This document shows positions 17,616-27,800 of a DNA stretch of 64,000 nucleotides, in pieces. The notes beneath the pieces are model-generated. The model saw only the letters and a list, made by a program, of their open reading frames with translations. It was not told the origin of the DNA and made no database searches. Both the position numbers and the translations under genes were made by a program. The stretch comes from JBBIUS01 sp037440105 (lineage in GTDB: Bacteria; Patescibacteriota; Patescibacteriia; XYB2-FULL-38-15). The DNA lies in the NCBI GenBank assembly GCA_037440105.1, contig JBBIUS010000001.1, positions 1 through 64,000 on the forward strand. Direction: 5' to 3'. Within the stretch, counting starts at the first letter, position 1, and each line of letters opens with the position of its first letter.

Positions 17616-17984
17616 TTATTTAAAAAATTTTGCAAGATAGGGATAAAAAATTAAAAGACCAACAACTAAAGCGCCAATGGAGGCAATTAAAACAGTGGCT
17701 GCCATAATATCTTTAACTGTCTCTACATAAGGATGCATCCGCGGTTTTAAAACATCAACCATTCTCTCAAAAATACTATTAATTAACTCTAACACTAAAA
17801 CCATAACTATGACAAGCAGAAGGGCTATTGCCTCCCATGTTTTAACGCGGAAACACAGGGCTAAAATTAAAACCAAAAGCCCAAGCGCGACTTGAATTCT
17901 AAAACTCTGCTCTTCGCGAAAAACCTGCCAGAGTCCCCGGCCGGCATATTTGAAACTTCGTGTTAGACGGTCTAAACTAAACAT
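17616..17984 (-). CDS. dgkA: diacylglycerol/undecaprenol kinase family protein
   Basis: A 122-residue protein with three TM segments. Family motifs: N-terminal SFKYAGRGL with FREEQSFRIQ, then ELINSIFERMVD (the E-x-x-N catalytic region) and VKDIMAATVLI. In Gram-positive-like and CPR bacteria this family phosphorylates undecaprenol for cell-wall carrier recycling. It sits between ybeY and ftsA in a cell-envelope/division context. No C-terminal PAP2 domain is present. Confidence 0.9.
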   Translation of the reverse strand: MFSLDRLTRSFKYAGRGLWQVFREEQSFRIQVALGLLVLILALCFRVKTWEAIALLLVIVMVLVLELINSIFERMVDVLKPRMHPYVETVKDIMAATVLIASIGALVVGLLIFYPYLAKFFK

Positions 17985-18055
17985 TATTTTGGAATCAGGA
18001 ATTAGGAATTATGAATCAGGTCAAAATAACCTATCAACAAACTCTAATTCATAAT

Positions 18056-18487
18056 TCATGATACATAATTCATAATTCTTTTTTGCATTTTCTCCATCTC
18101 TTTTGCTTGCCGCGCACTCTTCTCGTGGTCATAGCCGCAAAGATGCAATATCCCATGAACCAGCAGTGTTTTGATTTCTTCATGCACTCCATGACCACAT
18201 TCCCTCGCCTGCCTCACTGCCTGCGGATAACAAATAATTATTTCTCCGTAAACTTGGAATTTGGAATCTGGAATCTGTAATCTGTAATCAAAGCTTAAGA
18301 CATCGGTTACTCGATTCTTCCCACGCCACCTTTTATTTAACCTTTTCATTTCTGCGTCGCCAACAATCGCAATGGAAATTTCTGCGCTTTTTATATCCAC
18401 TTTTTTCAAAGCAAATTTTATAATTTTCTTTATCCATTCCTTATTGACCTTTTTGCCTGAGGACTGATTAACCTCTATTTGATACAT
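18056..18487 (-). CDS. ybeY: endoribonuclease YbeY (rRNA maturation)
   Basis: Single-strand endoribonuclease in 16S rRNA 3'-end maturation and ribosome quality control. Zinc motif HGILHLCGYDHE matches H-G-x-L-H-L-x-G-Y-D-H. The motif RVTDVLSFDY precedes it. The loop between that motif and GEIIICYP reads RLQIPDSKFQV and is encoded by iterated GGAATCT/TGTAATC units, an intergenic-type repeat in a naturally variable loop. Length of 143 residues is normal. Confidence 0.93.
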   Translation of the reverse strand: MYQIEVNQSSGKKVNKEWIKKIIKFALKKVDIKSAEISIAIVGDAEMKRLNKRWRGKNRVTDVLSFDYRLQIPDSKFQVYGEIIICYPQAVRQARECGHGVHEEIKTLLVHGILHLCGYDHEKSARQAKEMEKMQKRIMNYVS

Positions 18488-18554
18488 GTATTTTGTATCT
18501 CGTATTTAGTATTTAGTATAAATTTTTCGAATACGAAATAATAAATACTTTGTG
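18488..18554. repeat. iterated GTATTTA hairpin spacer
   Basis: Heptamers like GTATTTA/GTATAAA face AATACGAAATAATAAATAC across a short loop, between ybeY and the TSP3 gene. Confidence 0.65.
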
Positions 18555-19550
18555 CTAGATACCGACTTTAAAGCTTCTTACCATCATTTCAAAAATGGAC
18601 TTGAAATTCACTTCTGTTTTTGTTCCAACATTGTAAGCAATAGCGAAAATATAGTCGCCGGAAGCGAAATAAACTGTAAGTTCGTCTGGGCTTTGAATTC
18701 CTGAAAGACCACCTTTTGTTACAACTGTTTTGACTTGCGCGGCCGTAACATCTGGTGTCTTGGCTAAATACCAGTCAAGAGCTGAAAGATGTTCAAAATT
18801 TTCTTCAACAATAACTTGAATAAATTCGCCGGTGGCTGAGGTAAATAAAATCTCTCTATTTGTTTCATCAAGAGCCCGGGATATCCAAACCTTTGGATAG
18901 AAAATTGAATAATTAAACGATGGATTGGTATAAACTTCAACTAAACCAGATTCTTCTATTTTGACAGGAGCAAAACCAATCGGATTATAAAGATTAACTA
19001 CTTCAAGACCATCAACATAACCGTCTCCGTCAGAGTCGGGTTTTGCAGAATCAGTATTAAAAACCTTTTCTTCCTCAAAGGTTAAGCCGTCTTGGTCTTG
19101 GTCAGGCGCCTTAGGCAAAATAATTGGAGCTGGCAAAGGACAATCAGCCAAACAATTTGTTGAATCCTCACCAGTCTCACAAACCCCATTTCCGCAAATA
19201 GGGGCTGGCGGAACATTAACTGGCGGAATATTTGCTGGAGCATTGGTCGGAACATTGACTACTGGAGCATTAACATTGGCAGGAACATTAACTGGCACAT
19301 TGACCGGCGCATTTGCCGGCGCATTGACTTGTGGAGTTGGACGCTTTTCTTTTTCTAAAGACTTTGTAAATAAATAAGCTGCCCCGGCCATTAAGCCAAG
19401 AACAATTAAAAGCATAACAATAACAAGAATTGTTTTTGGCCCCTTGCCTTGTTTTTTCATCTTCTTAACATAAAACCTCTCAGGCATAGTCTTAATTTCA
19501 ATCGGCGGGGCTGGAGTCGGTTCTGTTGTTTTTAGGATTCCATTAGACAT
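18555..19550 (-). CDS. single-pass membrane protein with Asn/Pro/Val linker and TSP3-type motifs
   Basis: 331 residues. Cytoplasmic N-terminus rich in Pro, a basic KKMKKQGKGPK stretch, TM segment ILVIVMLLIVLGLMAG, then a low-complexity linker of repeated (N)APVNVPxN units. A small Cys motif CGNGVCETGEDSTNC follows, resembling the disulfide repeat of the giant protein. Then DQDQDGLTFEEE and DSDGDGYVDGLEV calcium-loop motifs, and a C-terminal globular domain of about 120 residues (IFYPKVWISRAL...). The YNPIG tail motif after the second loop is shared with the TSP3 neighbours, but here the protein continues. Likely displayed outside the membrane; function unknown. Confidence 0.75.
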   Translation of the reverse strand: MSNGILKTTEPTPAPPIEIKTMPERFYVKKMKKQGKGPKTILVIVMLLIVLGLMAGAAYLFTKSLEKEKRPTPQVNAPANAPVNVPVNVPANVNAPVVNVPTNAPANIPPVNVPPAPICGNGVCETGEDSTNCLADCPLPAPIILPKAPDQDQDGLTFEEEKVFNTDSAKPDSDGDGYVDGLEVVNLYNPIGFAPVKIEESGLVEVYTNPSFNYSIFYPKVWISRALDETNREILFTSATGEFIQVIVEENFEHLSALDWYLAKTPDVTAAQVKTVVTKGGLSGIQSPDELTVYFASGDYIFAIAYNVGTKTEVNFKSIFEMMVRSFKVGI

Positions 19551-19634
19551 AAATTCGTATTTCGTATTTTATATTTTGTATTCAATATTATTTAAAATTT
19601 TTAAAAATTAAATACTAAATACTAGATACTCTTA

Positions 19635-20255
19635 TTACGGCAGTTCAAACAATTTTCCTGGTCCTTTTGGATTGTAGCCAGCCTTAACTTCGGTTCCGTC
19701 AGGATAGGTGTCTCCGTCAGTGTCCGGATTTAGCGGGTCAGTGTCATAAACTTTAACTTCCTCCCTGTCAGTTAGGCCGTCGTCATCAGTGTCAAGTTTA
19801 TTTGGGTCAGTTCCTAAAGTTAATTCTTCTTCATCAGGCAAGCCATCTAAATCTGAATCAACCAAAACTGGGGCAGACGGCGTCTCTGGCGTCTCCGGAA
19901 CTTCTGGGGTTGGGAGAACTGGCGCGGGAGCAGAAGCTGGCGCTTCAGCAGGAACTGGTGCCGGAACTTCAGCCGGAGGCGGAGCAACTGTTGGTTTTTG
20001 GAAAAAACGCGTCCAAGCAAACCAACCGCCAACTCCCAAAATTGCCAAAAGGAAAACAACCATTAAAAGACTAAAAATTTTCCTTCCAGGACGCGGGCGA
20101 GGTTCTGGCGGCGGCGGTGGCGGCATAGCGCCAACCGGGGCCGGCGCGCCAGGCCTGCCTGGAACGGTTGGCGAAATTGCCCCACCAGGACGCAATGGCT
20201 CAGGTTTAGTTGGTTCTACGCCGGCAAAAATGTCTTCTGGTTCTTTTTCAAACAT
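19635..20255 (-). CDS. single-pass membrane protein, Pro-rich, with TSP3 repeats
   Basis: 206 residues. Pro-rich cytoplasmic N-terminus (GAMPPPPPPEPRPRPGR), TM segment IFSLLMVVFLLAILGVGGWF, Ala/Pro linker (VPAPVPAEAPASAPAPV), then three consecutive TSP3/calcium-loop motifs (DSDLDGLPDEEE, DTDDDGLTDREE, DTDGDTYPDGTE) and tail GYNPKGPGKL. Same architecture as the neighbour at 18.5 kb and the one at 20.5 kb, pointing to a paralogous set. Role unknown. Confidence 0.78.
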   Translation of the reverse strand: MFEKEPEDIFAGVEPTKPEPLRPGGAISPTVPGRPGAPAPVGAMPPPPPPEPRPRPGRKIFSLLMVVFLLAILGVGGWFAWTRFFQKPTVAPPPAEVPAPVPAEAPASAPAPVLPTPEVPETPETPSAPVLVDSDLDGLPDEEELTLGTDPNKLDTDDDGLTDREEVKVYDTDPLNPDTDGDTYPDGTEVKAGYNPKGPGKLFELP

Positions 20256-20347
20256 AATTGTAGAAATTATGAATCATGAATTATGAATTATGGTTTTGAT
20301 TTTTTGATAGCCGTCCTCCTAAGTCATTAATCATTGAACATCAAACA

Positions 20348-20535
20348 TTAATCATTGTTATTTTTAATTCTTGAACTGACCGTGCTAATGCTTCTCCAAA
20401 GCATCCTGCTGATTTCATCTGCTTCTCTTATTATTTTTTCATAGTCTTCTTTTTTAATATATTTTCTTCTGTAGGAAAAATAAATGTAGTATTTTGCTTC
20501 GGCTAAAGACGCATAAATTCTTACAATTTTCCGCT
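20348..20535 (-). pseudogene. 3' remnant of a four-helix-bundle protein gene
   Basis: In the frame ending at TAA 20348 the translation reads IYASLAEAKYYIYFSYRRKY, then KKEDYEKIIREADEISRMLW. This is the typical second half of the S23-type four-helix-bundle family. No start codon or N-terminal half is present. The fragment begins inside the last codons of the 20521-21327 gene, in another frame. It looks like a 5'-truncated relic left where the TSP3 gene was joined. Confidence 0.75.
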
Positions 20536-21327
20536 TCCCATCGGATTATACCCATGCCGAACCTCTTCTCCGTCTTTGTACCCATCGCCGTCTGTATCCG
20601 GATTTAGCGGATCCGTTCCATACTGTTTTTCTTCTGCGTTTGTTAAGCCGTCATTATCATTGTCTACTCCACCCAGTTCAGCTAGACAACTCTCGCGGCT
20701 TACCTCGTCAAAAATCTGTTCACAGAGCGATAAATCAGCCTTTACAAATGCTTCACCAGAAATCACAATATCCAAACATTTATTTTTCAAATCTCCTAAC
20801 CCATTGCAATATTCCCGGCTTGCCTTTTTATTTACAATAGCATGAAAACAAGAATCGCGGTAACTCTCAAGAGGAACTTTAAGACATAAATCCATATCAT
20901 CTGACTCGCGGGCTTTGCCAGACAAAATCAAACTTGAACAAAAATCTTTTGCTGCGGCATCAGTGTGCGCCTCGCAAACTTTCTCATCGTTTTTCCGCAC
21001 GGCAATTTCAGTAATGCAATTTTGCTGTGTTCTTTCGTCTTTGGCCTGCCAGCAAAAATCTGTGTTTAAACCATTTAGCGCCTCAGTCACATAAACATTA
21101 TCAATGCACTCTTCTTTATTTCTTGCCGTTTCGCATTTTTTCTTTTCTGCCTCAATGTGCGCGGCGATCACATCCGCTTCTCCCACTTTTTCCGCGGCCG
21201 GACCAACTGCCGCGCCTTCACCTTCTTTAATCTGTCGCATCTTAAAATAATAATAACCAAAACCAACGCCGACTAAAATCGCAACACCGACGAGACTGAT
21301 GAGAATGATTTTTATGATTTTAGACAT
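20521..21327 (-). CDS. single-pass membrane protein with Cys-rich domain and TSP3 repeats
   Basis: About 268 residues from ATG 21327 (MSKIIKIILISLV). TM segment near the N-terminus, then a helical domain with about a dozen regularly spaced Cys residues (CETARNKEEC, CWQAKDERTQQNC, CSSLILSGKA, CNGLGDLKNKC, CEQIFDEVSRESC), suggesting stacked disulfide-linked helical hairpins. It ends with two calcium-loop motifs (DNDNDGLTNAEE, DTDGDGYKDGEE) and HGYNPMGSGKL. The tail closely matches that of the 19635-20255 protein (GYNPKGPGKL). Probably an exported surface protein; no enzymatic motif. Confidence 0.78.
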   Translation of the reverse strand: MSKIIKIILISLVGVAILVGVGFGYYYFKMRQIKEGEGAAVGPAAEKVGEADVIAAHIEAEKKKCETARNKEECIDNVYVTEALNGLNTDFCWQAKDERTQQNCITEIAVRKNDEKVCEAHTDAAAKDFCSSLILSGKARESDDMDLCLKVPLESYRDSCFHAIVNKKASREYCNGLGDLKNKCLDIVISGEAFVKADLSLCEQIFDEVSRESCLAELGGVDNDNDGLTNAEEKQYGTDPLNPDTDGDGYKDGEEVRHGYNPMGSGKL

Positions 21328-21364
21328 TTTTTGTAACAACTTAGAAACTTAGAAACAAAGAAAC

Positions 21365-21745
21365 TTAGAAACTTTTGTTATCTTTGCGAACTTTTGAAAT
21401 AAATGCTTTTAATTGTTTGACCAAATTTTCTGCTTTAACAAAAAATTGAGTGTGTTCTCCAACAGTAATATATTGATCGTCTAAAGCACAATCTAAACAG
21501 GCGACTACTTCATTTAAAGAAGTTAAAGCATTGTTAAGAAAATGACTGAAATCTTTATCTGAATATCTGTCAGATCCTTCGGCTATATTTAAAATAATCG
21601 AATCAAGGGCCCTCCATAATTGTGATGTCAAACAAAACTGTTCTTCCTTTGGGAATTTCTCCCTACTTAAACTTTTTAATTCTTTACGAAATTGCCTTGC
21701 ATCATTATAAACAGGAAATTGTCTAAATCTAAAAATTGTATTCAT
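21365..21745 (-). CDS. four-helix-bundle (S23/IVP-type) protein
   Basis: 126 residues, apparently intact. N-terminal RFRQFPVYNDARQFRKEL, core LTSQLWRALDSIILNIAEGS, then SDKDFSHFLNNALTSLNEVV, as expected for the family. Closest in role to the frameshifted copy at 4.1 kb and the truncated copy at 20.3 kb. Homologues are small and often multi-copy in CPR genomes. No known catalytic function; protein or RNA binding is possible. Confidence 0.85.
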   Translation of the reverse strand: MNTIFRFRQFPVYNDARQFRKELKSLSREKFPKEEQFCLTSQLWRALDSIILNIAEGSDRYSDKDFSHFLNNALTSLNEVVACLDCALDDQYITVGEHTQFFVKAENLVKQLKAFISKVRKDNKSF

Positions 21746-21747
21746 AA

Positions 21748-21846
21748 GTTTCTCAGTTTCTCAGTTTCTCAGTTTCTCTGTTTCTCAGTTTCTCAGTTTC
21801 TCAGTTTCTCTGTTTCTCAGTTTCTCTGTTTCTCAGTTTCTCAGTT
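21748..21846. repeat. tandem octamer array (GTTTCTCA-type), about 12 copies
   Basis: Near-perfect 8-nt units GTTTCTCA, with variant GTTTCTCT, fill the whole gap between the four-helix-bundle start and the stop of the giant gene. A shorter array of complementary units (ACTTAGAA) lies at about 21338-21375 on the far side of the same small gene. Confidence 0.92.
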
Positions 21847-21847
21847 A

Positions 21848-24800
21848 CTACGGCGGATACGGTGGTCCTGGACAAAAGTAAGCCCGCAAATTGCTAATTC
21901 GCGCTTTTTCGCCCGGCAAAGCGCCAAATTGAATACTGAAATCAAAATTCTGATTATTAGAACTGCATTGAATGTTGCCTATCTCCAGTGGAATCTGCGT
22001 TCCGCTCTGTATTCCTGGGGTAGTCGCCCCACTAATTGTAATTGTTCCAGTGATTATTGATTCAATCATTGCACTATAAACTTCTGATAGATTAGTTGCG
22101 GCTGCTGGATAATAATGATCTGGCGGTGAAACGCAGTTATAATCGTCTTTATCATAACTCTTTGAATCCCTACCTGACTTCAATGCACACCCGCTTGACC
22201 AAATTTCCATAGCATCCTTGGCTGTTTGGCTCCCATAAAATACTATTGTATAAAGTTCATTGCCTGCTGCTTTTGCACTATTTGCTGCTGCTGAAGCCGC
22301 GCCTGGCTTATTCGCTTCTCCATCGCTCATCAAAATAATGACATTCTTTTCTTCGCTCACTGCACTTAATATGTCAACCGCTGCGCTTAAACCCAAGTCA
22401 GTAGCTGTTCTACCGGAAGCATCATAAAGATTTATCGTACTTTCTAATGTAGTTTTACTTGCTGGGCCAACAAGATCTGAATCTATTAACGCATTGTCGC
22501 TAAAACTCACTAAGCCAATTTTTACATTTTCATAACTATCAAATAGTTGATCAATTGCATTTTTTAAAGCGGATTTAGCTTTATCCATCCGCGATTCGCC
22601 ACCTCCGTCCGCGCAGGTCTTCTTATAAGGCGGATATCCCCCCTGATAAGATCCTGAGACACATATTTCCATACTTCCTGATCTATCAGTGACAAAAACA
22701 ACATTTAAAGGAATGAGTTCTGGTAAATCAACATCAGCACGAAGTTCGCCTAAAATTCGGCAGGCGGGGAGAGTGATTTGAGTAATTTTTTCCGAGTCTG
22801 TCACTGAAGTATCGCTAGTACTCGCTAATTGAATTGAATTTCTCCCTTCTGCTCCAAAAGTTAAAGTTTGAGTTCTATAACTTGGCGGACAAGTTGAACG
22901 GCAGTCAGCATTGCACATTGCTCTGTCCCATTTTAATGGAACTCTAATATCCGACGGCTGGGCTGGAACTGGACAGGTATTTGGCGCTCCTTCCATTACA
23001 GTTGGAACTTTAATACCTGTGCCAGTAACATAACGAACACCATCTATCACTTGGCAAGAAAGTTCTGTCCCATCCCGGCCATCACAAACTTCTGGCCCAT
23101 TCTTTTCCCCGTCACCGCAGTAATCGCCAGTTCTAGTTACCACTTTGCATTCTGTGCTGCAATAATTACATGTTTCTCCGTACCGCGCCTTGCATGGCAC
23201 GCCATTTTGTGTACCAGCATCGCAGGCCTCAACTCCTGCCTGAACATATCCATCGCCGCATCTGGCTATCTTACAAGCAGTTGTACAACCATCATTATTA
23301 CTCGTATTCCCATCATCGCATTCTTCTGTGCCTTCTTTTATTCCGTTACCACAAGCACCGGTTGGAGAACACGCGCTCCAAACATTCCAACTACACCCAC
23401 TAGAGCAAGTACGAGTCCTAAATTGCGGATAACCTTCTCCTGTGTTTGCACAAATGGCGCATAACTCTGCTCCGCTGCAAGTCTCGCCCGAAGGACAGTC
23501 AGTGTCACTCCGGCAACTCTGTGCCGTAGTTGTGCTGCATGTTCCGGCACTGCAGTCAGCGTCTCTTTCGCAAGGCAAACCGCTCGCAGTCAAAGTATCA
23601 TCCGGCCTTGCGCCGCTATAGCAAATACCTTTCGAAGTTTGCGAATTTTTATCGCACTGCTCAGGGGGACTGCCGCCACTTATAATTTCGTCACCGCAGT
23701 ATGGTCCAAAACCAGAACAGTCGAGTTTGCAATAAGGCGTGCCATCCGGTTTTGTACCATAGGTTCCATTGTTTGTTCCATCATCGCATCTTTCACCATA
23801 AGCGGTTTGCAGTGTGCTATCGCCGCAGTATCCGCCGGTCCAGGCGCAGGCCGAAGTGCAGGCGTATTGATTAGCAGATGAGGTTCCACCGCGTGGCACT
23901 CGACCGCCGGTTGGACCCTGGTCGCACTCCTCGCCGTCCTGCACTACTCCGTCGCCGCAAAGAACACTGCAGCCGCCAACTGTTCGCCACATACAAGTCC
24001 CCGGGTCACAATCGTAAGCCTGTCTGCCATCACGCGCGCTTCCTGATTTTTCGTTAAGTCCTGTTGGACAATTACCCACCACTGTGATTTCCTCCACACA
24101 ACTGCCTGCGCCGGCGCAATCAGTGTCAGTAGTACAACCACTCCCAAAGTTACCCGAACAAAATTTTGCCCTGTCTGTTTTTTCGCAAGTTCTAATCGTG
24201 CAATCATCTTCTCTTGCCACACAACTCACGCCGCCATCGCAGTCAGCATCAGTTGTGCATCCGCGCGGCGGCGAAGTGCCGCTGCAATATTTTGTCATTC
24301 CAACTTCACACTGCTCCGTCCCGTTTATCACGCCGTCGCCGCAAACCCCTTCATTTTGCATCACTGCCCCTGTACAAACATTTTCAATTTCAAATTTGCT
24401 TGACAAATCGTTTTTCCAAAGTGTTCTATCTCCGCTGTATTCAAAGTCGCTCTGCAATTTATAACTTCCAGAAGTTGGATTAAATTTGTATTGATAAATG
24501 TGCGAGCCCTGAGGACACTTATATTTTCCATCGTCAACATTCCAGCAAGTCACTGGGTCATAGCCTGCTTCATCACAGCCAACAATTTTATTAATTGGGT
24601 CAGTTGGCAAGGCCTGACCAAGTTCATTGCCCAAAACTCCTGCCCAAGAACCCCAAACGCTGGCAGTTAGAGCGCGAATATATGTCCCTGCTTCAAGTTT
24701 TGGATAATAGCCAACTCTATTTTTGTAACTTTCAAGAAGTCCAGCAATTTTTTGCAAATCAAGAATTCTCTCTACATCACGGACTAATTTATCTTTTGGC

Positions 24801-27800
24801 GCGTCGCAAACATTGGTCGCTTGCGGACAATCTATGTCGCGAGAACAATTAACTAAAACATTGCATGGGCCTTTGTCTTGGCAATCTTGGTCGTCTGTAC
24901 AAACTACATTTAAATCGCCAGCGCAAAGTTTGACTTGATTTCCTCCCTGTTTGCAAAGCCGGGAATTTGTAAGATTAATATTAAACCTCAAATTATTTAA
25001 AAGTTGATTATAAATATTTACTGTGTCAGGATTTGCCCGGTCAGAGTAAGAAATCAAATAAACATTTGTGTAAAGTGTGCTCCCGCCTCCTTTGCTTCCT
25101 CCCCCTCCTTTGATTCCTCCTTCTTTTCTTGCTTCTGTATCATTGGCAGCCAGAACATAAACTGTTCTGCCGTCGCGAATTGCCTCGTATCCATCAACTT
25201 CAATTGATTCAGGACTGGCAAAAACCAAACCTTGTTTTTTTGCCCACTCAGTAAGCGGCGAGTGATCTGCATTTCCATAAATTCTGATGCCAATTGCATC
25301 AGGCGTTGGCCGACACTCACCTGCTCCAGCCGGACATGCGCCAAATGCTCCATCGCATGGAGTAAGCGAAAGACTACAATATTTCCCTTTTAGGAAAAAG
25401 AAATATTCTCTTAAAAGGTCGTCGCCCTTAGTACGGTCCGTGAGATCATTAATCACTGGCGTACCGAAAGCAGGCAAATCATCACTCGTACCAAACTCAC
25501 CGCGGTCGCGGCAGAAATAAGTTTTAAAATTATAATTACTATCTTTATATCCGCCATCTTTATAAAATTCATCAATTGAAGGCCAAGGATTTTCGCAAAT
25601 GAAAACTGTAACATCAGCATAACCAGTTTTTGTTTTACCAACTGTGCTCGGAGTCAAAACCTCATCTGTAATCATTGTCGCAGTCGCAGAAATCACTTCT
25701 TCGCCATTTCTATTTTGGGCTGTGGCAGTTTGAGTTTGACTATCACTATTTGTAATTGAAACAATGTCTTCTCCGCTGCCATCAACAATATTTGAAGCCC
25801 AAGCCCATGACCAGTCATAAACCTGAGAAATCGGAGAAATTGGCCTGCCGCGCCAATCTTGGGCTTCGGCAGTAAATGAATATGTTTCTGGCTTTGTAAA
25901 CAAATGGAAACTTGGGTTAATGACAACTTTTTCCAAAATGCAGATATCAGGGCTAGTTGTAAAAGTCCAAGCAAAACTTTTATAAATTCTTCCTCCGTCA
26001 TTGAAATCAAAATTTAATTGGCCCAAGGCAACGCCCTTTTTACTTTTTACTCCCTCAACTTCTTCTGTCCCTTCATTGTCACCCCTAACAATTATCATGT
26101 ACTCCCTTCCTTCGTCCAAAAGTTTTGTTAAATAAACATCAACAACTGTTTTGAACTCTCCACTGCCAGCCGGCTCTTCAATAGTCCGAGAAGAAGTGGT
26201 AATTCTTGCCACATCTCCGCCGACACACCATTTTGTCCGCCGCGCAAAACCTCCGCTTACTTTCGCAATTTCTGTGGCGCCTTGAGGACAAGTTGAATAA
26301 TTTCCAGCAATGATAATATTCCCGGCAATTGAGTTTGCGTCCATTTCTTGATCAAATTTAATTGTGATTTTTGCGTTGCGGCAGACATTTTGCGCCCCAG
26401 ATGAGCAAACATTAGTTGCGCCTGAAGGATCGCAAGTTTCAACTTTTGGTTTTTGATAGCAGCAAGAATCAGTTCCAACACCCAAATCCGGCGGACGATC
26501 CGGGCAAGGTTTAGAAGGACCATAACCGCAGACCATTGTTAAATCACTTTTTCCTGTTTTGTCTTGAACTCTGGCTCTAATTTCTGTCCTACTTTCTGTC
26601 TGCCCGGCTGCCACATCTTGAGGATCCAGACCAACTGTTCTTGCTTCTTGAAATGGGTCAACAAAATTATCAGTCACTGTTCCTTCATTCAAACAAGTGT
26701 TAGAACAGCCATCACCTGAATTTGTGTTTCCATCGTCGCAGTCCTCGCCTTTTTCTCGAACAAAATCTCCGCAGACCGAGCCGCCGGCAATTGAACCCTC
26801 ATTCAAACAGCGATTGTTGCAGCCGTCGCCTGAACGGTTATTACCATCGTCACAGTCCTCGCCAATATCAAGGCGTCTGTTGCCGCAAATTAATTGCGAA
26901 CCTTCGTTTAAGCAGATATTACTGCAGCCGTCCCCTGAATTTACATTTCCATCATCACAGTCCTCGCCAAATTCGCGAACGCTGTTGCCGCACTTTGGAT
27001 AATTATTATTATTGGTGACAGTTGCGACTTCTGTTTTTTCTGAACTCCAAGCCCAATTGTAATCCATGGCTCTTAATTCTTGACCATTAGGATTACATTG
27101 GTCTGGCATGCCAAATGGGGCTGAAGCATAATCTTGCATTGCGCCAACATAAGTTAACCGAACGCTCTCTGGTCTGACTTCAACATGGTCAACAGAACAG
27201 GCAGTCGCGTCATTTTTTGTTTTAAATGCCCAAGAATAAGAATCAATTTTCCCATTTTTATCAGCGTCATAATTCAAACCAGTCAATTTTACCCCGCTTC
27301 TGCTTTCCGCATTACCAGAAATTATAGCCCGATACCAAGCATTTGGAGTCAAATTATCTAAAGGCCTAAAATCAAGTTCATATCTTCGGTCAATTTCTTG
27401 ATAAAAAGGATTAATAGAAACTGGCGCTAAATCAGCAGTTCCTTCATTTAAGCAAGCATTGCTGCAGCCGTCGCCTGATTGGGTATTGCCGTCGTCGCAA
27501 TCTTCGCCTTCATCAATTTGGCCGTTGCCACAAGTTGGCGAAGCAGTTCCCACGTTTAAACAACTTGCGCCGCAGCCAGTTGGGAATGGCACGCCATCAC
27601 AATCTTCGCCAATTTCCTGCCGGCCGTTTTTGCAGCAGTTAAGTTGAGTTGCTGGGTCAGTGCACTCTTGCGTTCCCTCATTTAAACAACTTGCGCTGCA
27701 GCCGTCGCCTGAAAGAGCGTTTCCATCATCACAATCTTCACCCAGCTCAAGTATGCCATTGCCGCACTTCCAAAGATAAAGTTTAACATTATCTGTATTA

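Noticed and set aside
4513..21846. CRISPR array
   Set aside because: The tandem repeats have no unique spacers of 30-40 nt between conserved repeats, and no cas genes are present.
26697..27018. Plus-strand open frames of about 100 residues opposite the giant gene
   Set aside because: They mirror the DUF4215 repeats of the minus-strand gene and have no family features.
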